DNA from: Nostoc sp. JL34
Lineage (GTDB): Bacteria > Cyanobacteriota > Cyanobacteriia > Cyanobacteriales > Nostocaceae
Direction of reading: 5' to 3'
DNA length: 64,000 nucleotides
NCBI RefSeq assembly: GCF_017114945.1
Contig: NZ_JABXKQ010000022.1
Location: 1 to 64,000 of the forward strand
Below are positions 25,848 to 35,100 of this stretch, piece after piece (positions within the stretch are counted from its first letter, which is position 1; every line of letters starts with the position of its first letter). The notes under the pieces were generated by a model. That model was given only the letters and a program-made list of their open reading frames with translations. It ran no database searches and was not told the origin of the DNA. The position numbers were made by a program, and so were the translations under genes.

Positions 25848-25955
25848 ATGGGAAGAGGCAGAGGGGAGGGGTGCGGGGTGCAGAGGGGAAAACTCTTTTC
25901 CCTTGCTCCCTGCTCCCTGCTCCCCTTGCTCCCTCATCTCCCCACTTCCCAATTC
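25848..25955. repeat. Dispersed G-rich intergenic repeat, copy 2
   Basis: Same orientation and order as copy 1: GGGCATGGG, GAGGCAGAGGGGAGGGG, central GGGGAAAACTCTT, then CTCCCTG units. It occupies much of the gap between the lipoprotein gene and folD. Confidence 0.85.
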
Positions 25956-26126
25956 TTTATTCTTCAGATGATGTCCTTGATCTGAGAAAATAAACATTAT
26001 GGATTTACTGTGAGAAAAACTCTACGACATCAAACAGCAACACAATAATAGTCGAAAGTCAAGACTCAAGAATCAATATTTTCATTTTGGACTTTGGACA
26101 ACAAGCGAACATAGCTGGGAATTTTC

Positions 26127-27005
26127 ATGGAAATAAAAACTGCCAAACTCCTTGATGGTAAAGCAATAGCAGCAAAAATTCAGCAAGAACTTTCTGTTGC
26201 GATTACGCAATTACAACCACAGATTGGACGACCCCCTGGTTTAGCAGTATTGATGGTTGGTGATAACCCAGCGTCAGCCGCTTATGTACGCAATAAAGAA
26301 AAAGCCTGCGCTAAAGTTGGGATCGCTTCTTTTGGTAAGCATTTTCCTGCCCAAACTACTCTTGGCGAGTTAGAAGAGGTAATTGCTGCACTCAACCACG
26401 ATGAACGGGTGGATGGCATTCTTGTACAGTTGCCATTACCTAACCACTTGGATGCTGTGACTCTGCTACATCAAATCGATCCCGATAAAGATGCTGATGG
26501 ACTGCACCCAGTTAACTTGGGGCGACTAGTCCGGGGAGAAAGCGGTTTACGTAGCTGCACGCCGGCTGGTGTGATGCGGCTTTTACAAGAATATGAGATT
26601 CCTTTGCAGGGAAAACAGGCAGTAGTGGTGGGACGCAGTATTTTGGTGGGTAAACCTATGGCGTTGATGCTATTAGAAGCTGATGCCACAGTCACGATCG
26701 CTCACTCGCGATCGCATAACCTGAAAACCATCACCCAAAATGCTGATATTCTAATTGCAGCAGTAGGTCGTCCTGGACTAATCTCTGCTGACATGGTGAA
26801 ACCGGGCGCTGTTGTGGTAGATGTGGGGATGAATCGCGTCACCGATGCTAATGGCAAAAGTCGCCTCATTGGCGATGTGCATTTTGAATCAACCGCTGAT
26901 GTAGCAGGATTTATCACCCCAGTTCCTGGTGGTGTTGGCCCTATGACTGTTGCCATATTGTTGGAAAATACATTTATCAGCTATTCCAAGGCGGTAAAAG
27001 GTTGA
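26127..27005 (+). CDS. folD: Bifunctional methylenetetrahydrofolate dehydrogenase/cyclohydrolase
   Basis: Cytoplasmic enzyme interconverting methylene-, methenyl- and formyl-tetrahydrofolate in one-carbon metabolism. The 292-residue length is normal. Signatures visible: the YVRNKEKAC active-site region with catalytic lysine, [18 protein letters not shown] for NADP binding, and the C-terminal [14 protein letters not shown]. It is followed 139 bp later by crtE in the same direction, a neighbourhood familiar in cyanobacteria. Confidence 0.97.
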   Translation: MEIKTAKLLDGKAIAAKIQQELSVAITQLQPQIGRPPGLAVLMVGDNPASAAYVRNKEKACAKVGIASFGKHFPAQTTLGELEEVIAALNHDERVDGILVQLPLPNHLDAVTLLHQIDPDKDADGLHPVNLGRLVRGESGLRSCTPAGVMRLLQEYEIPLQGKQAVVVGRSILVGKPMALMLLEADATVTIAHSRSHNLKTITQNADILIAAVGRPGLISADMVKPGAVVVDVGMNRVTDANGKSRLIGDVHFESTADVAGFITPVPGGVGPMTVAILLENTFISYSKAVKG

Positions 27006-27144
27006 GGAGTGATGAGTTAAAAGTTAAGAATTATTATTGCTAACTCTTAACTCCTAACTGCTAACTCTTCATTTTTTTCAGTCCCACAGCACCTTAAAAT
27101 TGTGATGTATCAGACAAAAATCCCAAAATGTCAGGAATTAAAGA

Positions 27145-28077
27145 ATGGTAGCAACTGATAACGTTCAAAAGACACCACCAGAGGAAGCCACCTTTAACTT
27201 AGCAGCCTATCTAAAAGAGCGACAAAGGCTTTGTGATAATGCTTTGGATCGGGCTATCCCCATCATTTATCCAGAAAAGATTTATGAGTCGATGCGCTAC
27301 TCGTTATTAGCTGGAGGTAAGCGTGTACGTCCCATTCTTTGCCTTGCTACCTGTGAAATGATGGGTGGAACCATCGAGATGGCCATGCCAACAGCTTGTG
27401 CTGTAGAGATGATCCACACAATGTCGTTGATTCATGACGACCTCCCAGCAATGGATAATGACGATTACCGTCGGGGGAAGCTGACGAATCATAAAGTCTA
27501 TGGCGAAGATGTGGCAATTTTGGCTGGGGATGGCTTGTTAGCTCTCGCTTTTGAGTTTGTTGCCATTCAAACCCCCCAAAACGTTAAGAGAGAGGTAGTC
27601 TTGCAGGTCATTGCCCGTCTTGGTCGGGCGTTGGGAGCAGGTGGTCTGGTTGGCGGTCAAGTTGTCGATTTAGAGTCGGAAGGTAAATCTGATATTTCCC
27701 TAGAAACGCTAAATTTCATTCATAAACACAAAACAGCCGCCCTTTTGGAAGCTTGCGTAGTTTGTGGCGGGCTGATAACGAATGCATCACCTGAAGATGT
27801 GCAGCGACTGACCCGTTATGCTCAAAATATTGGGCTAGCATTCCAAATCATCGATGATATTTTGGATATCACTTCTACCCAAGAGCAATTAGGTAAAACG
27901 GCTGGCAAAGACCAAAAAGCCCAGAAAGTAACCTATCCCAGCCTTTGGGGACTTGAGGAATCGCGATCAATTGCCCAAGAGCTAGTTAAAGCAGCTTGTG
28001 TAGAATTAGAACCATTTGGAGACAGAGCTAAACCACTCCAAGCCATCGCTCATTTTATTACCAGCCGCAATAATTAG
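27145..28077 (+). CDS. crtE: Geranylgeranyl diphosphate synthase
   Basis: Trans-prenyltransferase making the C20 precursor of carotenoids, phytol and quinones. 310 residues. The first aspartate-rich motif is [14 protein letters not shown] and the second DDILD; GGKRVRP near residue 57 binds the diphosphate. Downstream lies a PAP2-like membrane protein. Assignment to GGPP rather than FPP synthase rests on family resemblance and cyanobacterial context. Confidence 0.94.
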   Translation: MVATDNVQKTPPEEATFNLAAYLKERQRLCDNALDRAIPIIYPEKIYESMRYSLLAGGKRVRPILCLATCEMMGGTIEMAMPTACAVEMIHTMSLIHDDLPAMDNDDYRRGKLTNHKVYGEDVAILAGDGLLALAFEFVAIQTPQNVKREVVLQVIARLGRALGAGGLVGGQVVDLESEGKSDISLETLNFIHKHKTAALLEACVVCGGLITNASPEDVQRLTRYAQNIGLAFQIIDDILDITSTQEQLGKTAGKDQKAQKVTYPSLWGLEESRSIAQELVKAACVELEPFGDRAKPLQAIAHFITSRNN

Positions 28078-28189
28078 TAATGCTCTGGGAAATTCGTAAT
28101 TCCTATACCACAAGCGATTGATTGGAAATGGGTGGTTGATTGACGCTATGCTCTACTACACCGCCCAACGGAATTCAAAATTCACTGAT

Positions 28190-28215
28190 TCAAAATTAAA
28201 AAAGCTTATCAAGTA
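28190..28215 (+). terminator. Terminator-like hairpin after crtE
   Basis: Nine-bp stem AAAAGCTTA/TAAGCTTTT around a short TCAAG loop, about 115 bp beyond the crtE stop. The following sequence is only moderately T-rich. Confidence 0.6.
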
Positions 28216-28349
28216 AGCTTTTAGGTTATTTTGAATGGTCTGTCTGTTTCCACCGTGATGTACTAGGTTAATTTTGGATTTTGGGTTGAATCTAAATGTT
28301 TCCTCAACCGACAACTGCTGCTAATATTTACTAACCTAACCAAAATACC

Positions 28350-28805
28350 ATGCAGGACATAGGCAACATTTTAGACAACCGGGTGCTGCTGGTTGCTCTG
28401 GTCGCTTGTTTAATTGCTCAAGCACTAAAGCTCGTAATTGAGATCATCAAACATCGCAAACTGAATGTGCGTGTTTTGGTGACAACTGGAGGTATGCCCA
28501 GTGCCCATTCGGCTCTGGTTACGGCTCTAGCCGCTGGTGTAGGGCAAACACTGGGTTGGGCATCTCCTGATTTTGCCGTTGCGATCGTTTTTGCCATCAT
28601 CGTCATGTATGATGCAGCCGGAGTTCGCCAAGCGGCTGGTAAGCAAGCTCGTATTCTCAATCAAATGATTGATGAATTATTTCATGAAAAACCAGACTTT
28701 AGCCAAGATCGCCTGAAGGAATTACTCGGACATACACCAGTTCAAGTAATCGCTGGGTCGGCTTTGGGTATAACCATCTATTGGTTAGCTAGGTCTGCTT
28801 ATTAG
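28350..28805 (+). CDS. Divergent PAP2 family membrane protein (DUF212)
   Basis: A 151-residue integral membrane protein related to PAP2-type phosphatases, with GGMPSAHSALVTALA and VMYDAAGVRQAAGKQA as family signatures. About four hydrophobic segments are present. The canonical PAP2 catalytic set is only partly retained, so enzymatic activity is uncertain. Its placement after crtE suggests a link to isoprenoid diphosphate metabolism, which is inference. Confidence 0.85.
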   Translation: MQDIGNILDNRVLLVALVACLIAQALKLVIEIIKHRKLNVRVLVTTGGMPSAHSALVTALAAGVGQTLGWASPDFAVAIVFAIIVMYDAAGVRQAAGKQARILNQMIDELFHEKPDFSQDRLKELLGHTPVQVIAGSALGITIYWLARSAY

Positions 28806-28863
28806 TCAATAGTCTACAGTCTACAGTTTATTAACCAATGACTAATGACTAATGACTAATGAC
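28806..28863. repeat. Heptameric repeats between convergent genes
   Basis: AGTCTAC and TGACTAA tandem heptamers fill the gap; the latter run is the same type as at 14155-14187. Confidence 0.7.
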
Positions 28864-29543
28864 TACAATCGCACTGTTGAGCGCAGAAGAATCACCTTAC
28901 GACTATCTACTATGCTGGCAACAAAACCACCATTGTTCAGCTTCTGCAATGTGTTGTACGCTTCACTTTGGTTAGTGGTATAAACTGCCAGCAAGTAAGG
29001 GCGTTGTCCATAAGAAACAAAACCGACGTTACCTCCCACTAGTTGCTGCACACTATTTACTAGTTCTGGACGGTTGTAATAATCTACCAGCACTGCATAG
29101 CCCTCTCCTAAAGCTTGAGGATTATAGCTGACTGTCTGTTGAGGTGATTGTAGCTGTGCCTGTGGCTGTGGCTGCACATTTGCCGTTGTTGTTGGTCGAG
29201 TGGTAATTATGGCAGACAAACCAACAATATTGCTGACATATCTTGCCCAACGATTGGCATCGTCAATTTTGTTAAAGCCCCCGACTCGCGTCACAGTTTC
29301 GTTGAGATATTTACAGGTGATAGTTTTAAGTTCGGGTGGTAAGGCACTACGTAACTGCTTTTGATTATTTGCTGTGGGACTGACTACTAATAAAAGATAC
29401 TCACCCGCATTAGGTGGTTGACAAAGGGGAATGGCTTGTTGGGCAAAGGCAGAACTCATGCCACCAATTAACCCTGCGGAAGCGAAGCTCATCGTAGATA
29501 TCGCTAATCCTAAAACACTTGGTAAAGTCTGAAATCTATGCAC
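28863..29543 (-). CDS. Exported protein with two SPOR-like repeats
   Basis: A 226-residue protein with a Sec signal peptide ending in SSAFAQQ (cleavage near residue 35). The mature region holds two similar alpha/beta segments, YLLLVVSPTANNQKQLRSALP and YAVLVDYYNRPELVNSVQQL. Each is followed by a short helix plus a strand ending in valine-rich sequence, resembling SPOR-type ligand-binding folds. A Gln/Pro-rich linker separates them. Probably periplasmic. Function unknown; SPOR assignment is by eye only. Confidence 0.6.
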   Translation of the reverse strand: MHRFQTLPSVLGLAISTMSFASAGLIGGMSSAFAQQAIPLCQPPNAGEYLLLVVSPTANNQKQLRSALPPELKTITCKYLNETVTRVGGFNKIDDANRWARYVSNIVGLSAIITTRPTTTANVQPQPQAQLQSPQQTVSYNPQALGEGYAVLVDYYNRPELVNSVQQLVGGNVGFVSYGQRPYLLAVYTTNQSEAYNTLQKLNNGGFVASIVDSRKVILLRSTVRL

Positions 29544-29897
29544 AAAAGTTAGATTATGTAAATTAAGGTGTCTTAGAAGATTTTATAAAAATATATTTTG
29601 TTCCCCCAAAATAATATAGCACTTGTGTCTACATAGTGATTGATTAGCGATCGCCCTTTGAGGAAACTTTTGCGGCTAGGGAATTGGTGCATCCTAACCC
29701 CCGAACAAGTATGCAGCAATTACTCCTGATGCTGTCAGCAATAAATACATTAATCAAGCGAAATGGGGAATGGGGAATGGGGAAGAAGCAAGGGAGAAGG
29801 GAGCAAGGGAGAAGAGTTTTCCCCTCCGCCCCCTGCACCCCGCCCCTCTGCCTCTTTTCAATGCCCAATGCCCAATGCCCAATGCCCCATACCCAGA
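29544..29897. other. Intergenic region dominated by a dispersed repeat
   Basis: 354 bp. The right half (29763-29893) is copy 3 of the G-rich dispersed repeat. The left part is AT-rich and should hold the promoter of the exported-protein gene. Short open frames here are repeat artefacts. Confidence 0.6.
29763..29893. repeat. Dispersed G-rich intergenic repeat, copy 3 (inverted)
   Basis: Reverse-complement orientation relative to copies 1 and 2: GGGGAATGGGG, GGGAGCAAGGGAGAAG, central AAGAGTTTTCCCC, then GCCCCTCTGCCTCTT and repeated AATGCCC. Confidence 0.85.
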
Positions 29898-30227
29898 TTA
29901 GGAAACAGTAGCAAGCGATGCCAATGCATCGGGTATTGCCTCAGAAGGAGCCTGGAATTCTCCAGTGATAACGTACTCTAAACGCAGTTTTAACCAAGTA
30001 ATAAATTGGGGATTTGTAGAAATAATTGCCACAGATGGTTGAGGACACTTTGCCTTTAACTCTGTAAACTGCGGTGCTTCCAAGAAAGCTGGTTGCTCAA
30101 CTAACCAAAAATCTATTTGTTTTTCTTGTTCGTGGTAGTGACGGGTACGTTCTTTGATAACTTCGTGTATCGGTTCTTCTTGCAGAAGAAAACGTTGACT
30201 AGCCAAAACGTAATAGTATGTTTGCAT
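29898..30227 (-). CDS. ycf54: Ycf54: accessory factor of Mg-protoporphyrin monomethyl ester cyclase
   Basis: Small soluble protein required for assembly or stability of the oxidative cyclase that forms the chlorophyll isocyclic ring. It starts MQTYYYVLASQRFLLQEEP and contains the conserved IDFWLVEQPAFL, CPQPSVAIISTNPQFITWLKLRLEYV and GEFQAPS segments of the family. The ATG at 30227 fits homologues; ATG 30233 (MKMQTYYY) is also possible. The open frame extends 13 codons beyond it. About 110 residues, the normal length. Confidence 0.92.
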   Translation of the reverse strand: MQTYYYVLASQRFLLQEEPIHEVIKERTRHYHEQEKQIDFWLVEQPAFLEAPQFTELKAKCPQPSVAIISTNPQFITWLKLRLEYVITGEFQAPSEAIPDALASLATVS

Positions 30228-30288
30228 TTTCATCCTTTGGTTGCTATGTGAATAAATTAAGGGCACAGTGACTCTGTACCCTTAAAAA

Positions 30289-31008
30289 CTAACTTTTGTG
30301 GGATTTCTTGAACCAAGAACTGAACGGACAAGCACTTTTCTGGTTTTCAGCATTTGTCTGTTTGCCACCAGATGTTAGCTTTTCCAAGAACAGACTATTG
30401 TCAAAGTAGTGTTCTAAGGAAACAACCTTCAAGTCATCGGTAACTTTTGCAATAGTCATGCCGATAATTTCTACTGTCTCTCCAGTAGGTGCATGGCCTT
30501 TATATTCTCCGTTAAAATGTCCCCAATGCCGCCATTTGAATGTGACATTTGGTGGCCCTGAGTAAACTTCCAGTACTTCCCAAGGAAATCCTTGGGGAAA
30601 TGTTGTGTGGAAGAGTTTTGCGGATGATTCAAAGCTTTCTTCTGAAGCCTTGTAATGCTCTGAATCAGCCATAAATAGATTGTAAGTACCTTGGGCTGAT
30701 AAATCTGCTGCGGTGTACTCTACTCCGCCGTTGGTACTGACGCGAAACTTGTCATTCACAATAGATAACCACTGTTGTGGGTTAGATTTGAAGGATACCT
30801 CCATCTCTAAGGTTCGCACTAAGTTTTGCACGATCGCTTCTAATGTACCTTCAAGATGATTGTGGATACTTTCTTGAGCGAGATTCTCTTTTGAACGGGA
30901 ATAATCAGGCGATGTCTGATAGCGCCACTCGACATCAGTGCTTTCTGCTATCACCTGATCTCGATCCTGTACCCAAAGCGGCAGCTTGTTAGATTGTGTT
31001 GCGCTCAT
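30289..31008 (-). CDS. SnoaL/NTF2-like protein related to plant pathogen-related proteins
   Basis: About 239 residues from the ATG at 31008 (MSATQSNKLPLW). The 57 codons upstream in the open frame are translated repeat DNA and are excluded. The segment WEVLEVYSGPPNVTFKWRHWG followed by YKGHAPTGETVEIIG resembles the NTF2-like fold of barley pathogen-related protein. An N-terminal WRYQTSPDYS motif is also shared. A polar, Lys-rich tail with CPFSSWFKKSHKS closes the protein. Enzymatic role unknown. The ycf54 gene follows on the same strand 62 bp later. Confidence 0.65.
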   Translation of the reverse strand: MSATQSNKLPLWVQDRDQVIAESTDVEWRYQTSPDYSRSKENLAQESIHNHLEGTLEAIVQNLVRTLEMEVSFKSNPQQWLSIVNDKFRVSTNGGVEYTAADLSAQGTYNLFMADSEHYKASEESFESSAKLFHTTFPQGFPWEVLEVYSGPPNVTFKWRHWGHFNGEYKGHAPTGETVEIIGMTIAKVTDDLKVVSLEHYFDNSLFLEKLTSGGKQTNAENQKSACPFSSWFKKSHKS

Positions 31009-31075
31009 AGAAGTTTTTGCTGAAGATTTGATGCCAATTTCTAGATTTCGCAGTGACAACCCCTCTTTTAAGACA

Positions 31076-31199
31076 AGGGAATGGGGATTGGGGGAGATGA
31101 GGGAGCAAGGGGAGCAGGGAGCAAGGGAAAAGAGTTTTCCCCTCTGCACCCCGCACCCCGCCCCTCTGCCTCTTCCCATGCCCCATGCCCAATGCCCTA
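31076..31199. repeat. Dispersed G-rich intergenic repeat, copy 4 (inverted)
   Basis: Same orientation as copy 3: GGGAATGGGG, GGGAGCAAGG, central AAGAGTTTTCCCC, GCCCCTCTGCCTCTT, then CATGCCCC units. It abuts the 3' end of pdxJ. Confidence 0.85.
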
Positions 31200-31916
31200 T
31201 TCCCTCTTAATAGCTTCTTTCATCTCACGGACTGCCCTTTCTATACCTACCAATGCAGCTCTACTGATGATAGTATGACCAATATTCAGTTCTTCCATGC
31301 CTGGAAGCGCAGCCACAGGATAGACGTTCCAGTAGGTGAGTCCGTGTCCAGCGTTGACTCGCAATCCAGCTTGAATCGCTTGTTCACACCCTTTAGCTAA
31401 TATGGCTAATTCTCGCTGGCGATTTGTTTCATCCTTAGCCTCAGCATATTGTCCAGTGTGCAATTCAATAAACTGCGCCTGTACCTTGACAGATGCTTCG
31501 ATTTGTGAAGTTTCTGCATCGATAAATAAACTAACTGGAATGTTAGCGCTTTGCAATTTATCGACTATCTCACCTATTCTAGCAATTTTCCCGATAATAT
31601 CTAATCCGCCTTCTGTTGTGACTTCTTCGCGCTTTTCGGGGACTAAAGTCACGTAATCTGGTTTGATATCAAGAGCGATCGCGAGCATTTCATCTGTAGC
31701 GGCCATTTCTAAATTAAGATGCGATCGCACTGTTTGCCGCAATATCCGCACATCCCGATCTTGGATATGCCGCCGATCTTCGCGCAGATGCACTGTAATT
31801 CCATCTGCACCCCCTAATTCTGCCAGCACCGCCGCTGCCACAGGGTCTGGTTCCACCGTCCGCCGTGCTTGCCGGATGGTGGCGATGTGGTCAATGTTAA
31901 CGCCAAGTGTAGGCAC
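31197..31916 (-). CDS. pdxJ: Pyridoxine 5'-phosphate synthase
   Basis: TIM-barrel enzyme condensing 1-deoxyxylulose phosphate with aminoacetone phosphate in vitamin B6 synthesis. 239 residues, normal length. Signatures: [15 protein letters not shown] at the N-terminus, [32 protein letters not shown] and [14 protein letters not shown]. Single gene; its stop lies at the edge of repeat copy 4. Confidence 0.97.
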   Translation of the reverse strand: MPTLGVNIDHIATIRQARRTVEPDPVAAAVLAELGGADGITVHLREDRRHIQDRDVRILRQTVRSHLNLEMAATDEMLAIALDIKPDYVTLVPEKREEVTTEGGLDIIGKIARIGEIVDKLQSANIPVSLFIDAETSQIEASVKVQAQFIELHTGQYAEAKDETNRQRELAILAKGCEQAIQAGLRVNAGHGLTYWNVYPVAALPGMEELNIGHTIISRAALVGIERAVREMKEAIKRE

Positions 31917-32128
31917 CCCAAATTTCCCCCAAATCCACAGTCCTCAGAACTTGATTTTACCGGAAATAGTGAGAGTTTTGCTTGAGAAGCTCAAGACAGA
32001 TCGTACAGGTTAACTGCGATGTCTACGACGGGCTGTTTGGTGTCCCCCAAAAGAAAACTGAGTTAGAAAAAGCTGATTTTTGGGCAGACTACTTTAAATA
32101 AATAGCTGATTTCACAAGAGTTGAGCCA

Positions 32129-35100
32129 ATGGACAAGCTTTTTAACTATCGAATTAGCGAGCAACTTTATGCAGGCTCTAGAACCAAGGTTTACCGTGCA
32201 ATTCGAGAGGTTGATCAACTTCCGGTTGTCATCAAACTGCTTCAGCAGGAGTATCCCACCTTCAACGAACTGCTGCTGTTCCGTAATCAGTATACGATCG
32301 CTAAAAATCTTGACTTACCTGGTATTGTTCGTCCTTACAGTCTGGAACCTTACTGCAACAGCTATGCTTTGGTGATGGAGGACTTTGGCGGCATTTCCCT
32401 CAGAGATTGGATGAACCAAAAAATGGGGAGCAACCAATATACTCTGACAGAGTTTTTGGACATTGCGATCGCTCTGAGCAATATTCTTGACGGACTCTAT
32501 CGCCATCGGGTTATCCACAAAGATATCAAACCTGCCAACATCCTTATTAACCCAGAAACCAAGCAAGTTAAGTTAATTGACTTTAGCATTGCCTCTCTTT
32601 TACCTAGAGAAAGTCGGGAAATTCACAGTCCTAATGTTTTAGAAGGGACTCTGGCCTACCTTTCCCCGGAACAAACTGGGCGGATGAATCGCGGAATTGA
32701 TTATCGCAGTGATTACTACTCTCTCGGTGTTACCTTCTTTGAACTGCTTACCGGCCAGCTACCCTTCCAGTCTAATGATCCGATGGAGTTGGTTCACTGT
32801 CATATTGCCAAGCAACCAGAACAATTAAGAGGCAGGAGGGAAGAAGAAATTCCTCAAGTTCTTTGTGACATTGTGATGAAATTGATGGCGAAAAATGCTG
32901 AGGAGCGCTATCAGAGTGCATTAGGGCTAAAGTATGATTTAGAAAAATGTTTAGAGCGACTGAAGAACACGAGTAGAATTGAGAATTTCCCAATTGCACA
33001 AAAGGATATTTGCGATCGCTTTATCATCCCAGAAAAACTTTACGGTCGCCAAGCCGAAGTTCAAAGCTTACTGGATGTCTTTGAGAGAGTCAGTCAAGGA
33101 AGCACTGAAATTATTTTGGTAGCAGGGTTCTCTGGGATTGGCAAAACTGCTGTGGTTAACGAAGTCCACAAGCCAATTGTGCGGCAACGAGGTTATTTCA
33201 TTAAAGGTAAATTTGACCAGTTCCAGCGCAACATCCCCTTTTCTGCCTTTGTGCAAGCTTTTCGCGACTTAATCCGGCAACTGCTGAGTGAAACTGACGC
33301 TCAATTTGAGCAGTGGAAGTGCAAAATTCTCTCTGCTTTGGGTGAGAACGGACAAGTGATGATTGAGGTGATTCCAGAACTGGAAAGTATGATTGGTAAA
33401 CAGCCTCCTGCGCCGGAACTCTCTGGGAGTGCGGCACAAAATCGCTTCAATTCGCTGTTTTTAAAGTTCACTCAAGTCTTCACTGCACTAAAACATCCAT
33501 TGGTAATTTTTATTGATGATTTGCAATGGGCAGATTCTGCTTCTTTAAAGTTAATGCACTTATTAATGAGCGAAGCTGACATCGGCTATCTACTATTAAT
33601 TGGTGCTTATCGAGATAACGAAGTCAACCCAGTACATCCACTGATGCTGACCTTAGAAGAGATTCAGAACTTCGGCGCTACAGTCAATACAATTACCTTA
33701 GCTCCCCTCGATCAAATATCCGTTAATCATTTGGTTGCAGATACATTGAGTTGCTCTTTAGCTTTAGCCGCACCTTTAACAGAGTTGGTATTGAGCAAAA
33801 CCAAAGGAAATCCTTTCTTTAGTACCCAGTTTCTCAAAGCCCTACATCAAGATCGACTAATTACATTTAATTTTGACGGTGGTTATTGGGAATGTGATAT
33901 TGCTCAGGTGCGATCGAGCGCTCGCACCGATGATGTCGTAGAGTTTATGGCAATTCAGCTTGAAAAGTTGTCAACCGAAACTCAAGAAGTTTTGAAATTA
34001 GCGGCTTGTGTAGGAAACTCTTTTGATTTAGCCACATTAGCGATCGTTTATGAACAGTCTGAGGCAACAACGGCAGATGAATTATGGAAAGCACTCCAAG
34101 AAGGATTTATCATTCCTACCAGTGATGTTTACAAGTTTTATCAACAGCATTCTTTGGTAAATAGCCAGAATGACTATGGACAAATAACCATCACCTACAA
34201 ATTTCTTCACGATCGCATTCAGCAAGCTGCCTATTCACTAATTCCTGACAATCAAAAGCAAGTTACTCACCTGCACATTGGGCGTTTGCTGCAACAAGCG
34301 ACGACTGCAAATGAACGAGATGAGAAAATTTTTGCGATCGTCAACCACCTCAATCAAGGGGCCGCTTTGATTAGTGATGAGCAGGAGAAAGAGGAACTCG
34401 CGCAGTTAAACTTGGCGGCTGGGCATAAAGCCAAGGGTGCAACAGCTTATGCAGCAGCTTTGGACTATTTCAACATAGCTATTGCGATGCTAACGAGTAA
34501 TTGCTGGCACAGCCAATACAATCTCGCCCTCATCTTGTATGAAGGAGCAACAGAATCAGCTTACCTCTGCACCAATTTTGAACAGATGGAACAGTTAACT
34601 GAAGTTGTGCTGAATCATGCCCAATCCTGGCTAGTTCGGGCAAATATCTACAACATTAAAATCCAAGCTTGCATTGCCCAAAATCAGCAGCTAGAAGCCT
34701 TGCGACTAGCACGGGAAGTGCTAAAGCATCTGGGAGTGCATCTGCCAGAGCAACCCACCCCAGCAGACATCGGACAAGCACTTAAGAATACCCAAATCTT
34801 ACTCAACGATAGGTCAATCGAATCTTTCCTGGAATTACCCCAAATGACCGCACCGGACAAAAAAGCGGCAATGGTCATTCTATCCACCGTTCTTTCTGCT
34901 GCCTATCAAGCTGCACCAGACTTGTTACCTCTGCTCATCCTTGCTCACATCGATTTATCCGTGCAATATGGGAATGCACCAGAATCGACTCATGGCTATG
35001 TGATGTACGGGTTGACATTGCTCGTTGTGTTGGGAGATATTGACGCGGGCTATCGGTTTGGACAACTGGGGATGAACCTGCTGCAACATATCCATGCCCC

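Noticed and set aside
31009-31179. N-terminal extension of the SnoaL-like protein
   Set aside because: The first 57 codons are repeat-derived; the ATG at 31008 gives a sensible N-terminus.
30986-31210. Several overlapping frames between the SnoaL-like gene and pdxJ
   Set aside because: They are translations of copy 4 of the G-rich dispersed repeat.
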